NCBI GenBank assembly: GCA_028023455.1
Contig: JAQFVV010000185.1
Coordinates: forward strand, 1,003,239 to 1,067,238
From: Epiperipatus broadwayi
Lineage: Eukaryota > Onychophora > Udeonychophora > Euonychophora > Peripatidae
Reading direction: 5' to 3'
DNA: 64,000 nucleotides
Shown: piece by piece, positions 57,780 to 64,000 of the stretch
Position numbering within the stretch: the first letter of the stretch is position 1
Layout of the letters: the number at the start of each line of letters is the position of its first letter
Translations under genes and position numbers: made by a program
The notes under the pieces: model-generated
Databases searched by the model: none
Told to the model about the DNA's origin: nothing
The model's input: only the letters and a program-made list of their open reading frames with translations

Positions 57780-59517
57780 TGTATACATCTATAATAGGCT
57801 GCTAAATGTAATCTTTAACAGAGTATTTTTGAAAGGCTTAATTCAAGTGCAATTTTGCTCAAATTTCTAAAAAAATATCTTATAGAAATGTTAATTTTAA
57901 ATGGTATTATAATACTGATAGCAGATTTACGTTTGACAGCCCTTTAAAATTCCTAGTGTAAGTAAATAGGCAGTAAACTAAAGTAATTTAAATTTGAGCA
58001 GAGTGAGATAGGAGATATATTAAATACTTATTAAAATAGATTATAATAATGTAATTTATTAATCCTCAATACATTATATTACTAAAGCTAGATTCCATTA
58101 CCAATATTTAAACAGAAGAACAAGTAAATTGGTACATAAAAATAAAATAAATAAATCCTAACTACATAAAACATAACTAAAATATCCTCTTCTACGTTTT
58201 TCCTTTTTATAATCAAAAAATATGTATTTAGATATATGCACAGACACACCAACTTGATGAAACAATTTGAGAGGGAAAAAAATCAGATTAAAAATTTTAA
58301 ATATCAAAATATAACTCACTAAATAACACCAAAAGATAAAACATTTTGATTAAAATTTAGAAGTAAAAATTTATATATACATGTATATATTCTTATGTGT
58401 ATATAAATCTATGTTAAATCAAATTTGATATTTATAAAAAATATATATAAAAAATAAACAATCTTACTTTCTGGGTGTATGTTTTTTCTTTCAACATAAA
58501 TTACAACAGTAAATACAGATCCAGACCTAGTCTATTTTAGAAAAGAAAAAAAGGAAATGAATACATAAAAATAAGTTCTTTTCTGTTCTTCTTTTACCTT
58601 TTCTTTTCATAGAAGACAGACATAGAACTTCAAATATCTTGTTGCAGTGCACTATAATAACACAGTGTTTCTGGGGATCAAAAGATAGTTACTTTAAACT
58701 TCTTTTATATCATTATTTTTAATACAGGTAAGATTTTAACAGGCAATTGATAATAGAATCACATAGTGATGATGGTGAGAGAAAAAGCTGGTATACTATA
58801 GTGAATTTATTCCATGGTGCTCTCCTTTATCTACATATTCATCTACATCATAGTTATGACATACTTTAAGTTCAAAGTAATAATAAATTTATTTTTTGAG
58901 ATTGATTACTACATTCAGTGTTAACTTCAAGTTCTTATTTTTTCTTAGGATGACTTCAACCCAAGTGTTTTACTTCAAGTTTCTTTTAAAAATTACAGAT
59001 AACTTCTTAAACAAGACTATCCATTTTCTTTAGGGAAAAATTCTCCATCTTGACTAAAACTATTTACAAAATTCACTGACAACTCTCCTCCAAGTCAAGA
59101 AAAAATATTTTTTACCAAATGCCACTAGCTTCTCTTTTATAGTCACTTAAGATACAATGTTTGAGAATCCCAGCTGGTATATTTTTTTATCAATATAAAT
59201 ATCAGAAAAGTTTTTGTTAAATTAATTAATAAATAATAATTATAAAATAGCAAAAATATTATAGAAAATAAATTATCTAATTCCTCTTTGCTATTGGATA
59301 TAAAAGATAAGGTAAACATATTGGGTAAGTAAAAAAGTTTACTTTCCAATTTTTAATTGAATTCCATTTTTATCTAATAAGTACTAAAAAATTACAAAAT
59401 TTAGTTTTTAATCTTAGATTGATTAAAATAGAAAAATACATTTTTTCTTTGTTTTCTATAAATCAGATACAAAAGAATAAAATCATGGATAATAAACTAT
59501 TATTTCATTAAATTGTA
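57780..59517. other. AT-rich non-coding stretch
   Basis: No feature was recognised. Confidence 0.4.
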
Positions 59518-60092
59518 ATGATACTTAAGGATTAATTCAGACAGCAAGAAATATTACGAATGATTCCAGATAGAAATTATTAATCAATAAAATTAATGAT
59601 TTAAAGTTTAAATTATTTAATTTATTTTTACAAATTATAAATTACTTTTTAAGAAAAATTCTGACAAATAAGCAAGAATTTTCACAAACATGCATATACA
59701 ATTGTAATAGAAAAGTTAGAGGAAAGTTTGTCTTCTTTTTCTTTAAATGAACATTTGTAAAATTGATGTGTATGTACATTTATAAAAAATATAGGTTAAA
59801 ATAAAGGCACGTAAGTGATTTTATCTTAATTTACATTTTTATAAATGTACAAACACATCACTTTTAAAACTTTTTTTTAAAATAAAGAAAAAAAACTGCT
59901 CTCAATCCTTCCTGTTAATATTGTGCATGTGTGTTTGTAAATATTCTTGCTGATTTGGCAGAATTTTTCTTAAAAATTAATTTATAATTTGTGGAAGCAA
60001 ATTAAACAATTTAAAATTTAAGTCATTAATTTCATATCAGGAATTGTCCATAATCAGTCTTGACATATGGACTAATCCTTCTTAAGTATCGT
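59518..60092. repeat. ~575-bp imperfect palindrome
   Basis: The two halves are inverted copies about a centre near 59810: GATACTTAAGGATTAATTCA at 59522 mirrors the block ending CTTCTTAAGTATCG near 60092; CATTTATAAAAAATATAGGT mirrors TTACATTTTTATAAATGTAC; ATTTATTTTTACAAATTATA (59620s) mirrors the 59970s. Identity is perhaps 75-80% by eye. The spacer is only about 15 bp and there is no coding frame. It resembles an old foldback element or a large inverted duplication. Confidence 0.75.
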
Positions 60093-61683
60093 AAGAATTT
60101 ATAAACATTATATGCAAGTGCGAATGTATAAACATCTATAGCTATAGTTCTATATTATTTTAAATTCTTTATTTCATTTTTAACACCACCCCCCTCCAAT
60201 TTTATGTTAAGGGGAAGCTGGAACAACGTTGTGTTGGAGTCTGATTATGATTATGCCAGCACAATATTTTATGATTGATTTGTATTACATAATACCTTAC
60301 AATCAATGTATATACAGTTTATTATTTCAAACATGGATCTAGTTTCCTATGATTTCAAAGCCTATATATCTAAACTTAAACACATATCATATATTACCAC
60401 TAATGATGATGAAGACTATGGTCATCTCATAATAATATATATTATTATAAATATTTATATATACAAATAAGTTTGGACATAAAATAAAAAGAGTAGTTTA
60501 TTAAATGAGTCTCATGATAAATACAAGTCAATAAAAATAAAAATCAAGCAAAACATACTTTAGAAATATAATTTAATAAAGTATATTATCAAATGTGAAG
60601 ATAAAAAGTTAACGTTTGATAATTTAAATAACAAAAATATATCAAAATAAATTCAGAAAATGTAAAAAATAAAATAAATTTTCTAATGTTATTTTAAACT
60701 AAAATAGAGAAGCCATATTGAATGTATAAACAATCCAGAAGAATAGAAATTCTATTGAAATAAAAACATTTAAAGTGGATTTAATAAACTCAAAAAGAAA
60801 TTTAACCAAAAAATAATGGCTAGTTTATTTAAATTCAAAGTACTAGATAAATTTAATCATGAGATTTAAAGATTTAACGATGGTGGGTGAAATAATGTTT
60901 AAATATTAAATCTAAATAAATAATATACATTTAAAAATGGCTATTACTCACTTTATAAATAAAATAGATGGATAAACAATAGAAATCAGGGGAAAAAAGA
61001 AACATCTAATAACTAAAAAACAGAAATAAAAGTAGTAGATACTGGTATTTAAACATTATCTTAATTAATAATAAAACTACAATGATAAAACTAAAAATTG
61101 TTGACAATAGTTCAGAAGATGCCTACAAAGTTTTCCAAGTGCTTTAAAAGTAAACGCAATAAAATTGATGTATAATAGACTTACAATTTTTTTTCTAAAT
61201 GTCATTGAATACAAATATTTTTTTAATAATACACTAATAGAATAACTTTATTTATTTTTTCTAGCATTGTGTTTATCCTGCAATGCAATTTGATTCAGAA
61301 TATAAAAAATACATGTAATGCATTTAAAAAAAATATGTAGCATTGATTGTATGTATGTGTAGAGATGATAATCTGGACCAACTGATGAGTGATGGTTTAG
61401 CACAAAACATGTGTATTGGATATTTTTATCTTTTCAACATGTGTGTGATCAAGTGTGTCAGCAGTATGAGATAGCACGGATAATTGAGGGTCATGTGAAA
61501 GTCTGAGTTCAAACCTCCTTTATATTGCATATTGGAGTGCAGGTATGAAAAAGCCTATACTGTAAAAAAAGGTTCTTTTATTAAATAAATTTATATGTAC
61601 ATTTTAGATAAATGTCAATATAAAAAATAATATATTTTTATGTTTTCAGTATTTACATAATCACGCACAAACATTATTATTTT

Positions 61684-61685
<2 letters not shown>
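60093..61685. other. AT-rich non-coding stretch
   Basis: No coding remnant was recognised. 61430-61560 has a B-box-like GAGTTCAAACCTC that could be an old SINE, not supported further. Confidence 0.4.
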
Positions 61686-61721
<36 letters not shown>

Positions 61722-61723
61722 AA

Positions 61724-61758
<35 letters not shown>
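61686..61758. repeat. Palindromic TA microsatellite
   Basis: TA runs mirror each other around TATTATTAAAATAATA. The tract ends exactly at the 5' end of RTE copy B. Confidence 0.9.
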
Positions 61759-61762
<4 letters not shown>

Positions 61763-62158
61763 TGAAGAAAGGAGTTTGCTATTAACAGTAAGGAGACTCT
61801 TTGATTCCTTTTGGAGGCTTTAAAGGAACTGAGCAGAGCAAATTCCTAATGTCCACTCCATACGTTCTTGTCATTGCAGCTGTTATTACTATGTTATTAT
61901 TCATATAGTATACAAACATGGATGGGCTGCTCACCAACATGCATTAGCCAGTGTGGTGAGCTTATTGGCTTTTTACCTCCGAGTTTAAGAATATTTTTTC
62001 AATATATACAATCATGACAGACAAAAATAAATCACGGCCCTTATTCCTAGGAGGCGTAAAGTCACCAACCAAGGCAGCAGTAGGTGGCCAAACACGGAGG
62101 GTGCTAAGAATCCCCTGATTGCGGACGCAGGCTGCCATTTGATGATGAAATTTTATTT

Positions 62159-62900
62159 AGGTACTTACAACTGCAGATCACTTTCAAGTGAAGGGAGATT
62201 GCAAGACTTAGAAGAACAACTGTCTTATATTAAATAGAACATTATTGGACTCTGTGAAGTCAAAAGAAAAGATGAAGAAACAATTGATTTAAAAAGTGGA
62301 CATATACTCTACTATAAAGGCACAAATATTGGAAATACAAGTGGAATAGGATTTATTATAAATAAAAAATGGAAGAATAATATTGTGGAGATTGATGGTG
62401 TATCAGATAGAGTGGCAAGATTAGTTTTAATAATAGCAGACACCAAATGCAGATAATTCAGGTTTATGCCCCAACAAGTTCTCATAGAGATGAAGTTATA
62501 GGAGATTTTTATATGGATGTACAAAAGGCTTTTGATCAGAGTAAACAACATTTTAAAATTGTTATGGGAGACTTTAATGCTAGAATTGGTAAACAAATAA
62601 AAGATGAAAATGTTGTAGGTAGTTTTGGTTATCGTAATAGAAATGAGAAAGGACATAGACTAGGGGAGTTTGCAGAAAAAAAAACTTTATATTATGAATT
62701 TTTTTTTTTGAGAAAAATGTTAAAAATAAATGGACATGGAAGCATCCGAATGAAGGCCCAGCAGAATTGGATTATATTTTGACCAACTGAAAATACATAT
62801 TTCAAGATTGTAATGTTCTTAATAAATTTAACACAGGAAGTGATCACCGATTAGTAAGATGTAAGATATATGTTAATGCAAATCTAGAGAGACAAACATT
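62159..62900 (+). pseudogene. AP endonuclease domain of RTE copy B
   Basis: Starts LGTYNCRSLSSEGRLQDLEE, then NIIGLCEVKRKDEE after an in-frame stop (TAG near 62234), SGIGFIINKKWKNN, a small deletion near 62430 that shifts the frame, and 62447-62782 with IIQVYAPTSSH and IVMGDFNARIGKQ. After a run of A's shifts the frame again (about 62680), KINGHGSIRMKA-type sequence is out of frame and GSDHRLVRCKIYV (about 62838) restores the catalytic SDH that copy A lost. All active-site motifs exist in the DNA but not in one frame. Confidence 0.88.
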
Positions 62901-63017
62901 ATTAAAAAAACAATATTTACAGTTGATATTCCTAATATTCAGAAACATTCTAATGAATTTAAATTAGAATTTACAAATTGGTTTCAAGTATTAGTAGACT
63001 TTGAACATGATTCAGAT

Positions 63018-64000
63018 TTGAATGACATTAATAGGAAAATAAGTGATACAATTTTAAAAACTGCAACAAAGATAGCTGGTAGAAAAAAGCAGCAATTGAC
63101 CAGTAAAATTTCTACTGAGATTAGAGAATTTATGAAGAAAAGAAGGAATATGAGGATATACAACAATGATGCATTAAAAAAGATTGAATATCTCGAATTT
63201 TGTAGAATGGTGTGGAAAAGAATTGAAAATGATATAAGAAAGTGTAATTGTGAACTAGCAAGGAAAGTTGTAGAAGAGAATAAAAGTCTAAAGAGAGTAA
63301 AACAACATTTTGGTATTGGCAGGAAATTTATATTTGCAATAAGAAAAAAAGATGGCATTATTACTAAAAAGAGAGATGACATCATAAAATGTGTAGAAGA
63401 CTTTTATCAAGAATTATATAGTAATAAAGAACATGTGCCTCCTATACATATTATATCTTCCAAATTGCCCAGAATTTTGAATGAGGAAGTGAGACATGCA
63501 ATTAAATTTATGAAGAAAGGGAAGGCTCCAGATAATGATGGAATTGTAATTGATATATTAAAAGAAGCAGGTGAAGAAATATATTTTTTTTAGCAAAGTT
63601 ATATACCAAATGTCTAAATGATAAAGATATACCAGATGATTGGAAGAATGCAGTATTAATATTAATATTTAAAAAGGGTGATAAAGAAGATATTAGAAAT
63701 TACAGACCTATCAGTGTTTTATCAGTTTTATACAAAATTTTTACTAAGATAATTACAACTCGTCTACAGAAAACACTGGATTTCCACCCACCAAAAGAAC
63801 AAGCTGGATTTAAAAGTGGTTTTAGTACAGTAAATCTTATCCAGGTATTGAGAGAAATTATAGAAAGTACAAATGAATATGAGTTGCCATTATGCTTAGG
63901 ATTTGTAGACTATGAAAAGGCATTTGATTCTATAAACATTTCTTCAGTGATTAAAGCATTGGATCATCATGGTGTAGATCCAGGATATTGTCAAATTTTG
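63018..64000 (+). pseudogene. Reverse transcriptase domain of RTE copy B (partial)
   Basis: 191 open codons (63018-63593): linker with REFMKKRRNMRIYN and CNCELARKVVEENK, then DDIIKCVEDFYQELYSNKEH and MKKGKAPDNDGIVIDILKEA, closing at a T-run shift near 63585. The next frame reads DIPDDWKNAVLILIFKKGDK, RNYRPISVLSVLYKIFTKII, KEQAGFKSGFSTVN, and the intact motif A LGFVDYEKAFDSINISS (catalytic Asp present), up to LDHHGVDPGYCQI at the window edge. FADD would lie beyond the window. Confidence 0.88.

Larger units (their letters stand above)
61759..64000 (+). mobile_element. RTE-type LINE, copy B (plus, runs off the window)
   Basis: Second copy of the same LINE, closely similar to copy A (about nine bases in ten by eye). 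It starts at the same leader nucleotide (TGGCTGAAGAAAGGAG) directly after a TA tract. It has a ~400-bp leader, endonuclease (about 62159-62900) and RT (about 63018 to the window end at 64000, where it continues). Fewer catalytic residues are lost than in copy A, but the frame is also broken. Confidence 0.88.

Noticed and set aside
57676-57870. Ser-Leu repeat protein
   Set aside because: Translation of a CT microsatellite.
61430-61560. tRNA-like SINE head
   Set aside because: B-box-like GAGTTCAAACCTC without an A box or arms.
62984-63385. 133-codon minus-strand protein with membrane-like segments
   Set aside because: It is the antisense shadow of the RTE reverse transcriptase linker on the plus strand.

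Overview
This is a 64 kb stretch of very AT-rich animal genome. I see no intact host gene, rRNA gene or canonical tRNA gene. Almost everything recognisable is a relic of a mobile element: Penelope-like elements (PLEs), RTE-type LINEs, a piggyBac transposase relic, a tRNA-derived SINE, traces of LTR elements, hammerhead-bearing tandem repeats, and large foldback palindromes. Between them lie many (TA)n, (CT)n, (CA)n(TA)n, (CATA)n and (AAT)n microsatellites. The element mix and the long CA/TA microsatellites suggest a lophotrochozoan, perhaps a cephalopod mollusc. That is inference from style, not from a diagnostic gene.

Layout. 2.2-5.7 kb: two PLE copies joined head to head. 5.7-7.0 kb: a foldback element abutting a third PLE (RT tail plus GIY-YIG). 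8.4-9.1 kb: piggyBac transposase relic. 9.6-11.0 kb: another head-to-head PLE pair, interrupted by a long (CT)n(TA)n tract. 11.0-11.9 kb: tandem ~450-bp monomers, each with a hammerhead ribozyme (retrozyme-like). 12.4-16.2 kb: a hammerhead-like dispersed repeat, a foldback element, and two older PLE relics. 17 kb: RTE 3' tail. 19.4-20.6 kb: head-to-head PLE tails, then a SINE with clear target-site duplications. 22.0-27.1 kb: three closely related PLE copies (two in minus-strand tandem, one in plus orientation), the best preserved elements here. 30 kb: a fourth, older copy of that family. 32.5-33.0 kb: an unrecognised broken minus-strand reading frame. 35.7-38.9 kb: gag-like and primer-binding-site traces of LTR elements. 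38.4-38.9 and 41.5-42.1 kb: a second hammerhead tandem-repeat family, in inverted orientation. 45.7 kb: twin hairpins with an identical loop. 52.8-55.8 and 61.8-64.0 kb: two RTE-type LINEs starting at the same 5' nucleotide, the second cut by the window edge. 56.1-57.1 and 59.5-60.1 kb: large palindromes.

Two themes run through the window. First, PLEs repeatedly occur as head-to-head inverted pairs (four cases). Second, self-cleaving hammerhead ribozyme motifs recur in PLE 3' regions and in two families of short tandem repeats that resemble metazoan retrozymes; a plausible picture is that PLE reverse transcriptase mobilises the small ribozyme repeats. Every coding remnant I can see carries frameshifts, stops or truncation, so none is offered as a functional gene.
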